From NCBI RefSeq assembly GCF_032062135.1, contig NC_092864.1, positions 15,114,815-15,178,814 of the forward strand: a stretch of 64,000 nucleotides of DNA, written 5' to 3'. This DNA comes from Pyxicephalus adspersus (taxonomy: Eukaryota; Chordata; Amphibia; Anura; Pyxicephalidae). Under the pieces are notes generated by a model. It worked only from the letters and a program-made list of their open reading frames with translations, searched no databases and was not told the origin of the DNA. Numbering within the stretch: the stretch's first letter is position 1; each line of letters opens with the position of its first letter. Below, piece after piece: positions 24,011-37,244 of the stretch. The translations under genes and the position numbers were made by a program.

Positions 24011-24829
24011 TCTCAAGTCAATAATCTTTGGCTGCCAAGCAGGTGGATGAAGCGCCCTCCCTCTGGTATCACTGAGGTTACAAGCGGAGCAATGGAGATG
24101 CATTACAAAGTATGCTAAAAGCTAGACAGACTTTGTCACACAGGGCAATAGACCAGGCAGGGATTTTAAATAAATAAACAAGTAATAGCAAAAAAATATA
24201 ATTTATTTTTACAGTACATTGCCAGATACATTGTGGTGCAAAGATTATAGATAACTAATCAAGTGTTTATTCCAAATGATGTTTAAAGCCACATGGTTTT
24301 TTTAAATAATACCTTTGTAGAGATGTTTGATTTAGCTTAAGCCCAGCATTGAACAAGAACAAGACACATTCTAATGACAATCTGGTTGATACCATAGAAA
24401 ATCAAATATAAACCGTGATTTTTTGACCTGAAAAAGAATCCCTGTTTATAATTGAGTCCCGCCTGTAGATGGCACTGTATCATCTTGCAAAGTATATAAC
24501 AAACGCTTGCCATCTGAGACTTTATTAGAGTTTGTTAAACTCTTCACCAGAACTTCACCATACAGCCAATATTAGAAACATCTAAAGGTATAGGTTTGGA
24601 GGATGTCCACATATATACTTTATTTTGTGTAAAGGTTTCTCTTTATTGGAGATTTTTTGATATATACTAGCAACCACCCTCCACCAGGTAACAGTGCAGT
24701 AGTCAAGAAATTGAAACAAAGTGTTAGGAGATGAAAAAGTTGGTTGTAGACCCTCTGCTCAGCAGCTTGCAGCATCTCCTGCTTCTCTTTACTCATGCAG
24801 CCTGAAATGTATATTCTCGGCATCCCCAG

Positions 24830-25330
24830 CACAAGAGGCTGAAGGGGATTTTAGGAGTGGATTAGTTCCTACCCTCAATCCTGCCCTGCCATTGGCTGTT
24901 AGGATTTTAAGCCTTTCTGCTCACAGTCACCAGTTACCTGATGTAGTGTTAGGCTGGGGTGACCTTCTGCTGGTGTGTTTATTCAATGGATTTACTGTAC
25001 TGATTTTGCCTGTTTCCTAACCATGTGATTGTACGCTGCCCGGACCAAGTTTGTGCCTTTAACTCTGTATCTACTTTGTCTTTACCTTTGGATACCTTGG
25101 TTGGTGGACTGATTACTATTGTTTGACCAGTGGCTCTGTTTTTTTGACTTGCCTCTGCTGGACTCCCCTTTACTGCATTATCGTTGGGCTCCTGGTCCGC
25201 CATCAGTCCTTCCCCAGACACCATGCATTGCGCAACGAAGTCATACGGGCAATTGTGAGCTGGGATGGCACAACTAACCTCTCAAGGGATTTGTTATAGG
25301 TGGGGAGTGCAAAGTTAGATTAGGGGACAG
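24830..25330 (+). mobile_element. Possible LTR-type fragment
   Basis: A T/G-rich stretch with CTGTTTCCTAACC, CTTTACCTTTGGATACCTTG and CCTCTGCTGGACTCC resembles frog gypsy-type LTR sequence as I remember it. I see no TG...CA boundaries, primer-binding site or coding region, so this is a weak call. Confidence 0.25.
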
Positions 25331-27194
25331 GTGTCTGGACCAGTGGCCTAAACAACAGGGCCAAACACTTCACATAAATTTATTAGGTATATACTAGTTT
25401 TTTTCTAGGTTCAATCTACTGAAAGTGATATTCTAATTTTAGGTGAAGCCTAGCGGGCCGTGGCAACTTCCTGTTTTTTATATATCATGATATTCCAAAA
25501 GCAAGATCTTCCATAATTCATAAACTGGGTGCTTCCACCACCTTCATGTGCCCCAGCTCCCGCTGTTACATTCTCTATAATATAAAATAATTATAATTCC
25601 AGCCGAGGTTGTGGAAGCCCCTCATAATGGCCACAGCAGGTGGGAAGACCCATCAAATCAACACAACGATCTTACCAATGGGGTCCCCAAGAGATACCGG
25701 ATACAGGATAAATTTTCCAACATCAATTAAAATATTATAGTAGAAATCCCGGGTGGACTTACCTATATACAACATACTTCTTTAGGTGCAACCTGCACTT
25801 GGATTCAATGGCAATGGACACAATGGCAGGGTACTGTCCCAAGTATAGTTACAGCCCTTGGTTGGCAAAAAAAAAAAATATTAGTCCTAAACAAGATTTA
25901 AGACTTAATTTAACAGCCTTGGATCTGGTAACCTCACAAATGGGCCCAATAGTAATCTTTTAAGGCCACACTGAAACCATTGAACATTGACAGTTGATAT
26001 ATTTGTGTCTCCTTGACAAAAATGAAGCCAAAAAATGATGACTTGATATTACATTAAGATCCTCAGAAACGCACATCCAGCACCAAATACTTGTCTCATG
26101 TCATCAAACACAGGCTGGAAAGGACTTATTAATCAATTTCATATGCAAAAAGGTTCATTGATGTAAGTACATAACTGGTGAAATAGTTTACAGTTACTTG
26201 TCCACGTTTAGTAGCAGCAAGAACTGTACCTTGATGCAGCAAGAACATCTATAGAAATTTTCCACTACCAGCTTTGCTGCTGTGTAAAAGATGAACATCT
26301 AAAGGACTTGTACAGCTCACAAAATCAAAATCAAACCTGAATATTAAAGTTGCATGACCATTATTACATAAGGTTGAGAGATCAAATGTTTGCTAAGTTC
26401 ATACTTGATTCTCCAAAATCCCTAGATGAGCCAGTGAAATGGAATGAGTGATCATAGGGCTTGGGCACCGATCTGACATCATCGTAAGTGTACACAGGTG
26501 TGCAAAGGCTATACTGTCACATTGCTTTGGTAACATCATCATTGTGTTTCTGCATCATGATATTGTGTACATTGTACAGTGTCTGTGTGTTCTTTTATTA
26601 AAAGCCTAAAAAAGTTCATGCACCCACTATGGAGCTATGGATAGCCCAAAGCTCAAATAGGTGTAGTCACCGTCATGGTCTCAACCAACCCCTGAGGGTA
26701 AACATTGTGTCTGAGGTACTACTGTTAGCTAGAATTACTTTGTTAACTTTGTAAATCAAACATCAATTTTGGAAATAGTATGAAGGCATGGTTTTCTGTA
26801 TTCACAGCCAGCATTCTCTTCAAAGGATGGACCCAACAAAATAGGTCTTTCTAAAAAAAAAGAAAAAAATCCAAAAGCATTTTCTTGCAAAAGAAGAGGT
26901 AGTGTTTCACCTCTTAAGCTGCCAATGCCTCTTATCTTCATAACAAAGTCCCTTCTGCAATAAAGAATCCACTGGGTTGCAGTTTTCTGCATTCAAAGCT
27001 TTTTTTTTTACCTGTGGCCCCATCTGCTGACTATCTCATCACTAAAGGACAGGTCAATGATGTAGGGGGTTGGAGGAAGGAACTACAGGGAGTGACAGAG
27101 GGAAAAGGCATTCAGCGCTCTTTAAAGTGTGATGATTCTGATGGAATCTGAAGAACCTCAAAAGAGTGAAGATGGAAGACATGGGCCCACCGAT

Positions 27195-27530
27195 AAGTAC
27201 AGTACACTCTCGACTATCTGGCTCGCGACTATCTGTTCTCCGTATTATCCGGCCCAAGTAAAAAAAAATAATTCTCTGTAATAAAATGCCGGGGCGTTGC
27301 GGTGGAGTGTCTGCTGCGGTCCTCCTGCGTGCCGTGTGCATGGCGCAAGTTGAGACGTGCGGGGTGCGGATTTCCCCTGCCCTGCTGCCTGCTCGTCACT
27401 TCTCCGGTTGTGAGTTGGATGACTGGGTGTGCGGGGTGAGGAGTGCTGGCCCGTGGAAGTTAGTACTGTATTTATAGAACTCCGGCCTATCCAGCTTTTT
27501 TGTTATCCGGCCTGCCCTTCCGCCATTTTT
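27195..27530 (+). mobile_element. Tigger/pogo-like MITE or fragment
   Basis: CAGTACACTCTCGACTATCT, CGACTATC and CCGTATTATCCGGCCC at the left are typical of Tigger-type termini with subterminal repeats. GGCCTATCCAGC and TTATCCGGCCTGCCC recur at 27485-27515. The interior is unusually CpG-rich for this window. A matching inverted right end was not found. Confidence 0.5.
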
Positions 27531-28029
27531 ATGGAATTGCTTTTTTTTCTCTTCCTGCAAAAACAACGAGGTTGAGGTATCATCTACCCATAGCAACCCA
27601 AAAGAGAAGGCCCAGAGTCTGTCAATTCTGCAAGTGACCAAGAAGTTGGCAAGGTGCCATTCGCCAGGAGCCAAGCGGGTCAGGTCTGAACCTACCTTAA
27701 GTCAAAGGAGGAACATAACCCATGCCTGTCTCGTAGGCTCATATGCTTTCTCAGTTAGAGAGATAGTTAAAAAACTATAGCTAATGTTGGACTTACTTTA
27801 TACAAAGCCAATTATCCTTATTATGCAACACCTTCTGATTGGGATGACTCTTAAAGTAGTCTCTCGGTTTTTCTCCTCTCAAAAGGTAGTTGATTATCCA
27901 TCTCCATTGTCTCCCATACTGTGATGTCCGGAGTTTCCATCTGGGATCTCTGCTGCAATTTTTCATCAGTGGAGTTCCAAGGGTGTTTACAGGGCATTTC
28001 ATTTTCTACAGGATAGGTCATGGTATCCC

Positions 28030-29106
28030 TTGCCTGATTTGCATGTGCTAGGGAGTTTCCTCCTTTGGATCCCTGGCACTCTATACAACTTACTTATGTG
28101 TTACGTGCTCTTCCACAGCCACTAACCTTTTGCAGCTCCTCGTTGCCTTTGGAATCCCTGTGTTTAGTGGGGAATCTCCTGAGAGGCTCCTTGTCTTACT
28201 CGTACCAGGCACTGTTAGCTGTACATTCACCCAAAACTCCTGGCTTTGTGACCTGGTGGGAGACAGACTTGAAACTCAAAACGATATGTTACTCCACTTA
28301 AGCCAGGAGACGAATTACAAGCTGGCCACTCGGTGGTATAGAACAGCCTCTAAATTGGCTAAGATCTACCCCCATACTGACAATATCTGCTGGAGATGTG
28401 GATCGCCTCCTGGCACATTATTGCATATTTTCTGGGAGTGCCCTTCCTTGTCTACTTACTGGTCTTCAGTGGCAGACCTTGTCCATAAGCTCACAGATAT
28501 TAATAAAAAAGATAAACCCACTTTGGCGTTACTCCATGTCTCTGATATGTCGAAAAAGGCAAACAAAAACTCTTTATTACTACATCTCCTAAATGCTGCA
28601 AAGGCATGCATTCCGGCAATGTGGAAGTGTGACAAACCCCCAACCCTTGGGCACTGGCTAAGGAGGGAGGCGGATGTTTACCGTATGAAATACATGATGA
28701 CAGCTGGGACGGATCAGACCGATAAATTTATCCAGACCTGGTATTACTGGGTTCAGTTTAGTATATCTGCAGAGTATGGTAGATTGGCCGGTGACTCTTT
28801 TTGTGAAGAGTGAGTTACTGTGTGATTGTAAAACCGAACTGACACAATAAGTCATTATAACCCCCCCCCCATTCCCTTTCTTTCCTTTTTTCCTATTTTC
28901 CCTCTGCAAATATATAAAAAAATGAGATACTGGGGTTTCTCTAAATTTTACTATTTCATCATTGCATTATCTTAATGTTTGTGTTTGTCTTGTTTATTCT
29001 CAGGACATTGTTTACATTTTGGTTTTTCATGCATTGTGTAACATGCCATTTTAATGTTATGTAAACCTTGGAATATCTCAATAAAAATTATTTTTAAAAA
29101 AACAAA
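28030..29106 (+). mobile_element. L1/Tx1-type LINE, 3' end of ORF2 plus 3' UTR
   Basis: The frame at 28130-28813 includes YKLATRWYRTASKLAKIYPH, then the C-terminal zinc-knuckle region CWRCGSPPGTLLHIFWECP, and later PPTLGHWLRREADVYRMKYM, all typical of the C-terminus of L1-clade ORF2. The frame before about 28290 is different (PGFVTWWETDLKL), so a frameshift is present. An AATAAA-like signal near 29080 and an A-rich end near 29106 mark the 3' terminus. It is 5' truncated, without the endonuclease and the catalytic part of the reverse transcriptase. The left boundary is approximate. Confidence 0.85.
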
Positions 29107-29951
29107 CATTATCCTTTGATATGAATACCCACTGTAATACATGTAAAACAAGGATGTCACACATGTAATCTAAATAATGATATCAAGAAACACATTACAC
29201 ATATGGAAAAACATTTGCATAAAACTGACCAAATGCCATTACAGTTCTCTCATAAGATTATCATGGTTAGTTGAGTCTCCAGTTTCTGCCTCTAGCGCAG
29301 TAATGGGAATCTAGTCATTGGCGTTCGTGATATATGTAACCTTAAAATGACCCGCATGATAAATGTGGCTGCCGTAAAGTAAATCGCAGAGTCTGCAGCT
29401 TTCCATTCCAGGTAATTAAATTTACCACAAACATGAACAACGCTGATGAGTGCAGATTTTACACGTCATATCTCCTTTAATATTAATAGGGTAGTTTACA
29501 CATCCCTCTGCAAATATTCATGGGGCAGTGTTGTATGTTGGGAATATTTTTTTTTATTGTTTGGCAGTAAGTAAATGGGGTCAAGATGATGAATTGTGCA
29601 ACAATGTTTGTAAAATGCTCTTTCAACCTTCTCTTGTTTTTCCAATGTATTTGAAGCGGACTGGAATACCAAAGGCCTGGTACACCGATATCTGGAATCA
29701 CACAGCACTAAATAATGCAGCACTTTATGACCAGGTGTTCTATTGCCTTCCAACCAACACTGTGCTGAGCCTCCCCGTACTTCAGGAATATACAACAATG
29801 CCCAGCCTTGCCATGACGGACCTTGTACTATCAAGTGAGATGTTAATGAGGGTGAAGAGCCTTTGGTGGAGTTTCCATTGCACTTCCTTTCAGAGGTGAA
29901 TCTGTTACCACCATTAGGTAGCAAGGAGGGAGTACTCCCCAACGAAATGTG

Positions 29952-30160
29952 GACGTGACTCTGCTGGGCAACCAACAAACACATGAATCTCACTATCTTG
30001 AGGACTGAGAAACACCGACACCATTCATGTGCCATCTCAGGAAGAGGAGAAGGGGAGCAGGAAGGCAGGAAGAGGGTTGAAGGATAGACAGTCATAGTAA
30101 CATAACCTAATCCTGAATGAACTCTGGACGTGACTCTGCTGGACAACCCAGAAAAACATG
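29952..30160 (+). repeat. Direct repeat pair, about 168 bp apart
   Basis: GGACGTGACTCTGCTGGGCA near 29954 and GGACGTGACTCTGCTGGACA near 30123, each followed by AACC and CA/AAACATG. They sit at one end of an unexplained open stretch (29496-30146). Confidence 0.7.
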
Positions 30161-32226
30161 TTCCTGCTTAGTGTCTGTAAATTTCTTTTTACCTTAAACG
30201 GCAAGTCAAAAGCAATTATTTAATCTAGTTTTGGCTAGATTGAGGACTGGAGGGCCTATTGGGCTTTCACAGAAATCTGGGTCACCATTAAAGGGACTCA
30301 CCCTTACTTTTTTCCTACTGGCAAAAGTTTGACCTAACAGAAGCTGAGGGAATATCTGCAGCAAGGACACAAACAGAAATACAATCTAACAGAGTATTCG
30401 GCTTCCCTCTATTCATTCCTTTTTATTCCTGTTGCTGTTAGAGAGTTCTCCTCTGGTAAAGCCATGCCTTTTCGAATCATTCCCACTTTACAACACTTTT
30501 GTTCTGTCCCAGGCAGCTTCTACGAGAGAGAGCTCGTACTCTCATATCTGTAGGACTTTGTGGCAGGCTCAGGTGACTTTCTGCTGTTGAATCTTGATTG
30601 TTCTAGACCAGATCAAATTTTTGGACGGAATCCCTGAAAATGTGATAGTATCCTAACATGTTTGACATTCCTCCCGATTTCACAACTGTCATCTTTGCAT
30701 TCCTTTGGATTTCACAACACCGAGTCTATAGAATTGGTTTATACAGTTTTTTTTCCTTATTTCTTAGGCCATAAAAGAAAGGTGCTGACACCTCGTAAGA
30801 TGTTTATGATCGCTATTTCATAACAGATGAAGAGAAACAACTCCTAAGATGGAAAATTACACAGTTATCAGAGTATGTAGTAAGCCAAAGAGACAAGCAA
30901 AAAAATGGGCAGACCAAGCAAGTGTGCACAGTCATGATTGTTAAATACCATGTGCATGCCTAAAAAACTGCTGTAAAGTACATCCTTTTTTTACTTTGCC
31001 AATTTCTTTTTTATATCTTTTATGTTGTTTAGTGTCTACCTTGGCTCTAGTGTTAAGTTGAGTTGAGTTAATAGCTATTTAAAAACACCTGCATTGCTAT
31101 CAGTTATTAAACTGGTACTCACAGGTGAAAGCAGTCACCTCTAGGTGACTTTATCCAGATCCAGTTGTCTACTAATGACCACAGAATTTCCATACATGAA
31201 GTTTTAATATGCTATTTTTACCTTCCTGTAGAACTGGCACCCAGTCCTTTCCATTCTCACCTCTATATTGGCCATTGAAGTTGACAGCCCCATAATTGAC
31301 ATAAGTAGGCAAGTAAAAGGGGAATGAATGGCCTACCACTGAATTTCTAGATGTGGTCAAATTTACTCATTGCAGTTTAGTGGCTCTCGTTGCACTTTAG
31401 AAAACAGTTGGAACTGTGTGCAGATACCTGTAGGCAATTTTCAGCTTTGTAGGTAAACTATTAACCGGTTCTTCAGCCGAATCTAATATTTAAAGCCCCA
31501 CCAAGACTTTTTTTCAATACGTATAAAACAGTTCAGAAAAATTTGTTAGCTATTCTACAAGTTTCTTATTGGAAAAAACATTACTATCACTTCTACTTCT
31601 ATCTGACTACAATGAACCTTAAGAAGAAGTGTGGATGTGCCCAATGAGAAACTAGCAGCAAATATAAATCCTTACCCACTCAACAGCAAAATTGGTTTGA
31701 TTGATGGTGCTGCCATTGTAGGAATCCGCCTCAATTTCCATTCAGTTTTGTTGGATGTTGGAGGCAGCACTGGAACATACAAAATACAATACAAAATTTT
31801 GGCATGGTTCTTTATGGCAGCACAGCTTGTGTAGAGTTACCACAGCGGACAATCTCCTAAATAAGTTTCATCTGTTATGTGGATGCAGAGATCATAGAGG
31901 TTTTCTGTGGTTGCTCAACCTGTAGAAAGTCTCCGGAATGCTTGGTTCCCCGAAGGTGGGACAATTGTGTTGGGAGGTGTAAACTGAATCAAATACAAGC
32001 TTTGAAGGCATCCTGATTTTATTGGTAGTAGAATATTTGAACATACATTCAATTTGTTTCTGGTCCCCCAAACTCCATCTATTTTCATATCTATAGTTAC
32101 TCTATCAAGAATACAATTAAAGTATTTTCCAGTAGTTGTATGTTCCTGGAGATCTGTGGTAAATGCAATGGTGGAACTTTATTTGTGGCCAAAACATCCA
32201 GCTGTTTGTATTGCATAACTCTAACC

Positions 32227-32495
32227 CAGTGTTCCTCAACCTTTTTTTTAACATAGGGGAACCCTTGAAATAACTTTCAGGTCTTAAGAACTCTTGTTAA
32301 AAGTATCTGCAGCCCTTGTTGGTGATCAGAAAGAAAGAATGCCTCTTACAATGTTGGCAAGTGGGAAGAATGTCACCCTTACAGATAGCTGAAAAGGTTC
32401 TTGGTATCAGGCAAACTGACATGACAGCTACAAATTGCTTATGGCTCAAGAAACCCCTAGCAACCTTTGAAGGAACCCTGCTTGAGAAACACTGG
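32227..32495. mobile_element. hAT-like MITE, second family, copy C
   Basis: CAGTGTTCCTCAACCTTTTT at the left and AACCCTGCTTGAGAAACACT at the right are inverted termini. The interior has AGTGGGAAGAATG and TTTCAGGTCTTAAG as in the other copies. Confidence 0.7.
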
Positions 32496-33390
32496 TGTAA
32501 ACTAATGATTTGTCTTTCAACCAAACCCTATCACTCCTAAAGGGTTGGGTGATCATTGATTTGGTAAATGCAAAATCAGATTTGAACTGTGAGCATATGC
32601 TTTAAAACACTGCACATACATATGTCCAAGTTTGTGCCACAGGAAGTGATTAGAATTCTAATCAGATTCCAATCAGAAGTACACATTGCAAATTGTGTCC
32701 TTGCAATCAATATTTACCAACACATCCAACTGAAACCCCATCGACATTAGCTGTTGAATTCCCATCTGATCCAATTGTTTCATCAGAACAGAGTGGCTGT
32801 TCATTAGCTCTGTCCTTTTATAAACTGACTGCCAGGTGTATTTACTGTTGAACATGATCTCTACTCGTTCTAATTGCAACTTACAAAATACATATACCTG
32901 AGTGGTTGGTTCTAAAAAGGCCAGTAGAATAATTGGCACTGAGTGTATAAACACTGTACATGAGTACCTGTCAAAGTGCCCTGCTACATATTTCACATTC
33001 CAATTCCTATTGTCAGGGTTGGGCAACCAACTCAAGAAGACAATCCTGTCTCATCATCTGCAATGGAAAAAGGTCACATATAAAAAACCCAGAACCCAGA
33101 TCATACCTTTTTTATAAAGAATAACTTTGGCCTTGTGCATGCTTACCATCAGTTCAATCTCAGGGTTAAAGCCACTAAAGGAAGATACATTAGGTTCCAA
33201 GATAGGCTTCTCTACTTTGTCTTACACACTTGTAAGACAGCAGACCCCCAAAGTTTGTATATTATTAAAGTCTAAGTGATTTTTTTAAGAACCCCCCTGT
33301 GGGATATTGCATGCCCAGATATTAAGATTAATTAGATAATAATTTTATTTCCACAATTTAAAAAGATTATGGTGTCACAAATGACATCCA

Positions 33391-34218
33391 TTAACCTCCC
33401 GACCGTTAAGCCCTACCTTGGTACGGACTTCAAAAAGTTACAATTATCGATAAACCCGAACCCCGAGAAAAGTTCGGGTTTATCGATCACTTACCTGGTC
33501 CCGCTGCGATCGTCCATCAGTCGTGTTCCAGCGTCGTNNNNNNNNNNNNNNNNNNNNNNNNNNNNNNNNNNNNNNNNNNNNNNNNNNNNNNNNNNNNNNN
33601 NNNNNNNNNNNNNNNNNNNNNNNNNNNNNNNNNNNNNNNNNNNNNNNNNNNNNNNNNNNNNNNNNNNNNNNNNNNNNNNNNNNNNNNNNNNNNNNNNNNN
33701 NNNNNNNNNNNNNNNNNNNNNNNNNNNNNNNNNNNNNNNNNNNNNNNNNNNNNNNNNNNNNNNNNNNNNNNNNNNNNNNNNNNNNNNNNNNNNNNNNNNN
33801 NNNNNNNNNNNNNNNNNNNNNNNNNNNNNNNNNNNNNNNNNNNNNNNNNNNNNNNNNNNNNNNNNNNNNNNNNNNNNNNNNNNNNNNNNNNNNNNNNNNN
33901 NNNNNNNNNNNNNNNNNNNNNNNNNNNNNNNNNNNNNNNNNNNNNNNNNNNNNNNNNNNNNNNNNNNNNNNNNNNNNNNNNNNNNNNNNNNNNNNNNNNN
34001 NNNNNNNNNNNNNNNNNNNNNNNNNNNNNNNNNNNNNNNNNNNNNNNNNNNNNNNNNNNNNNNNNNNNNNNNNNNNNNNNNNNNNNNNNNNNNNNNNNNN
34101 NNNNNNNNNNNNNNNNNNNNNNNNNNNNNNNNNNNNNNNNNNNNNNNNNNNNNNNNNNNNNNNNNNNNNNNNNNNNNNNNNNNNNNNNNNNNNNNNNNNN
34201 NNNNNCCCAGGTGGTTAA
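33391..34218. mobile_element. Second piggyBac-like MITE, mostly in the assembly gap
   Basis: TTAA then CCTCCCGACCG at the left, and CCCAGGTGG then TTAA at the right, resemble the element at 60.6 kb. A perfect 16-bp inverted repeat (ATCGATAAACCCGAAC and its complement) lies at 33446-33487, near the left end as in the other copy. The interior is unknown because of the N run. Confidence 0.55.
33538..34205. other. Assembly gap (668 N)
   Basis: A continuous run of N. ORFs reported across it are meaningless. The flanks suggest it lies inside a repeat element, which would explain the failed assembly. Confidence 0.99.
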
Positions 34219-35298
34219 ACATGTAAGTTAAAACAAATAAACCACAAGAGCAATAATTGAGAATAATAATACAGGAAAAGAGTTGGTATGGTATGAATAT
34301 CCAGGTAACAGAAATGTTAGGATATTATATCCCAGAGTAGAAACTAGTGGGATAACAACTCAAACTCAAATAAGGAATATGCAATATATTATTCTTGATA
34401 TTTGTAATCTTCCAATATATCAAACTCTCTTCCCCGCCCCCTTCTTTTTGTTATAAGGTCTAACTGCTGTCTAATTTTATTGTGATCCCAACTAGAACAT
34501 TCCCTATAAAAAATCTAGAAGTGTTTGCTTTACATTACTTGACAAATGAATGGGAAAGGTTGCCATATTTATTTTTCAATGCCACAGAATTATGAAGTTG
34601 ACAGAGTTTTGTTTTATACAGCAGAATTATAATAGTAATATACGTAACAATGACCTGTAACAAAACCTGTACTGAGAAAAATAGCAGGCTAACATTGCTG
34701 TCTTCCATCCTAAAACAGTAATTGCCTAACTTCCTTTGGCGTCAGTACTTTTTCAACAGCAGAATGGCTGTGCATGGCCTATTCTGGCTCCGGGCAGGTT
34801 TATAAATTTACAGGTCACTTTATTCTGCAGTTAAACTTGTCACTTTAATTGTTGTGAATCTTTGAGGAACAATGGCAGCAGTGTAGTGCTGGGCAAATGT
34901 ATAACGCTACTTCATCTGCCTCCCCCTTGCTTCATGGATAGAAGTGCTTCCCATTACATATAATCATGTACCAAATAAGAATTTATTCTTCAGGTCCTTG
35001 TGGACTCCGCCAATCACCAAAAAGGCAGGTTCATCAGCCTGCCATGAAATCCCTACTTGTCATGTTAACTAATGTCAGACATGCTGGACAAGATGTAACC
35101 CTTTGCTTCCAATGAGTCATTTCATCGGCTGGGGCTTTAACCAGGACCTATAAGCACTTAAGTGCATAGCTTCGAACTGTCCCTCATTTCGAACCATTCC
35201 TGTGCCCCTCTTTACTTCTTAGTTGTCTATCTTTCCAGTTTGATGTATAGACCTCTAATAAAATATTCGAATGATCTACCAAAAACGGTATGAAACAC

Positions 35299-35596
35299 TA
35301 GGCTACGTACACACATCAGATGATTCTCATCTCAGGGCTGGTATTGGATGAGAACGTCCAACGTCGTTCATGGATCCATCCTGGCAGATCCACGAATGAC
35401 GGAAGACAATCGACCGCAATGGAAGTGAAGGGAGGAAATCTCAGCGGGGTGCTGCTTGCTCGTTCTCCCACTCCACTCTCTATAGAACAGAACGGTGCTG
35501 TATGTACAGCGCTTGTTCATGCATTTTTCGGTCTTTTGTCTTTGGAAACGATTGTGAAAGATTGTTTCCAACAACAAAAATCTAAGGTGTGTACAG
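35299..35596. mobile_element. MITE with GTACACAC ends, copy 1
   Basis: TAGGCTACGTACACAC at the left and AAGGTGTGTAC at the right are inverted. The interior has GGAAACGATTGTGAAAGATT and AACAGAACGGTGCTG, shared in reverse orientation with the element at 41.8 kb. Confidence 0.7.
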
Positions 35597-36500
35597 GTGG
35601 TCCTGTGTGAACAGGAAATTATTTTTTTACTTTCTTAAAGTCAGATTAATCTGGCCATTGCCAGGCCTCATAGTGACATAGTAAAGGAGAAAAGTTAAAT
35701 TCATAAGTCAGCCATTAAAGGGCGACTGCGGACACGCTGCTTCATCCACTCACCACCAATGAACAAAAGGATTTTTTCCTTCCATGACAGCTTCATATGA
35801 GTTAGACTTATGAATTTAAAGTATACCAACATCATTCATTTCTATGATAAATCCATTCCACATCACTAAAAGATAACAATATAAATTCATGATTACTTCC
35901 ATACCAAGTAATCTCCTGATTATACCATACACCTTTGTCAACGCAGTTAAGACCTAAGTCTTCCAATTGATTTTGGTTTAACTACTTTGGTATCACCAAT
36001 CTGAACCATTGTGAGCTAATACTTTGTTGCACAAATCTCTGTATCCCCTGAGGAAGCCAAACAGGGAAAACGCGAAAACGGGTAGGAAACCCAATTGACA
36101 AACTTGTTTATTTGATGTTTTGTGTGTAACTAGAACTTTGTAAGAAATAACCTGACCATGAACGTGCAATATGTTCTTTAATAACTTTTATAGTTTAACT
36201 TTTATACTTTTATAAACTTTTATAAATAACTTGTTTGTGTTTAAATAAACTTTTTGTTTTATCAGTATTTGCAATTTAGCCACAAAAGCCTCTCTTTCTC
36301 TCTACTTTTCTCCTTAATGTGTGTACACAGCGTAACCCTTTCATCCAATCTCTAAATCAGCCTTCCTTTTTACACCTGAGGAAGCCTTGAAATAATTTGA
36401 CTACCCTTGAGTTGTTAATATAGGTAACTATTAGGTGCTGATCCATCATCCCTATAAATAATTTGCTGTTAATAGGTTTTGTAGTTTGTAAGCAATTGGG

Positions 36501-36696
36501 TAATACTGGACATCCTCTATCTAGGACATGAGGCAGGCACTATTTGACTTGCTGCAGATTTTACCTGGTTCTCTTATGATAGTCTATATTCTCCAGTCTT
36601 GGAGAGCTTTAATAAATCATGTCTATTGTGCATTACAATCTGCAGCAATTCAAATAGTGCCAGCCTCGTGTCCTAGCTGGAGGATGTCCAGTATTA
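36501..36696. mobile_element. Fold-back MITE with arms of about 60 bp
   Basis: TAATACTGGACATCCTCTAT, GCACTATTTGACTTGCTGCA on the left are mirrored by TGCAGCAATTCAAATAGTGC and GGATGTCCAGTATTA on the right, with only a few mismatches. The loop carries CTTTAATAAATCATG. Confidence 0.85.
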
Positions 36697-37244
36697 ACTA
36701 AATGTTTACAAACCTATAAATGCCAAATTATTCATAAGGATCAGCTGCTGTTACATATATTAAAGATGCAAGGGTAGTTTAGACAATGAGGAGTGCAACA
36801 ATCCTTCCTTATTCTTTTAACAAAAGCAACAATAATACCATTCAAAGGGTTTCTCAAGAGCTGTTGAGGAAACCTTAGACGGCGAAATGCAAGCAAGGGA
36901 AACATTAGCACGTATACGGGTGGTAGACTAATGGTGTACTAATGGTTGTTTTTGTCTCTGTGCTTCTCTGCTGCTGTCTGAAGCACCACTCAGAGTAAGC
37001 ATTTTTAATTGCTTTTATATGTCAATAAATGTGGACACTAAACTACGAAATGTTTGGAAGACTCTGATCACACATGGGCAATGGAGTAAGATACAAGTGG
37101 AGTTACTGACAACCGAGGAGTGGTGAGTGGTAATTGAATGCATTGAGATCTTCTAATTATTTAATGGTCTCACATTTCCAGTGACTGTAATGATTTATTG
37201 CACAACATTGAGGAAATAAACATGAAGACTATTACACTATGGTA

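Larger units (their letters stand above)
24011..28029. other. Gene-free stretch
   Basis: Apart from the weak LTR-like and Tigger-like calls, only AT-rich unique sequence was seen. Confidence 0.5.
29107..33390. other. Gene-free stretch
   Basis: Includes an open stretch of 216 codons on the minus strand at 30146-29496, overlapped by 123 codons on the plus strand. Neither resembles a known family. The second-family hAT MITE copy lies at 32227. Confidence 0.5.

Noticed and set aside
24979..25224. 81-codon minus-strand frame
   Set aside because: Lies opposite LTR-like T/G-rich sequence; no family recognised.
33369..34226. Open frames of 230-285 codons
   Set aside because: They run through N bases of the assembly gap.
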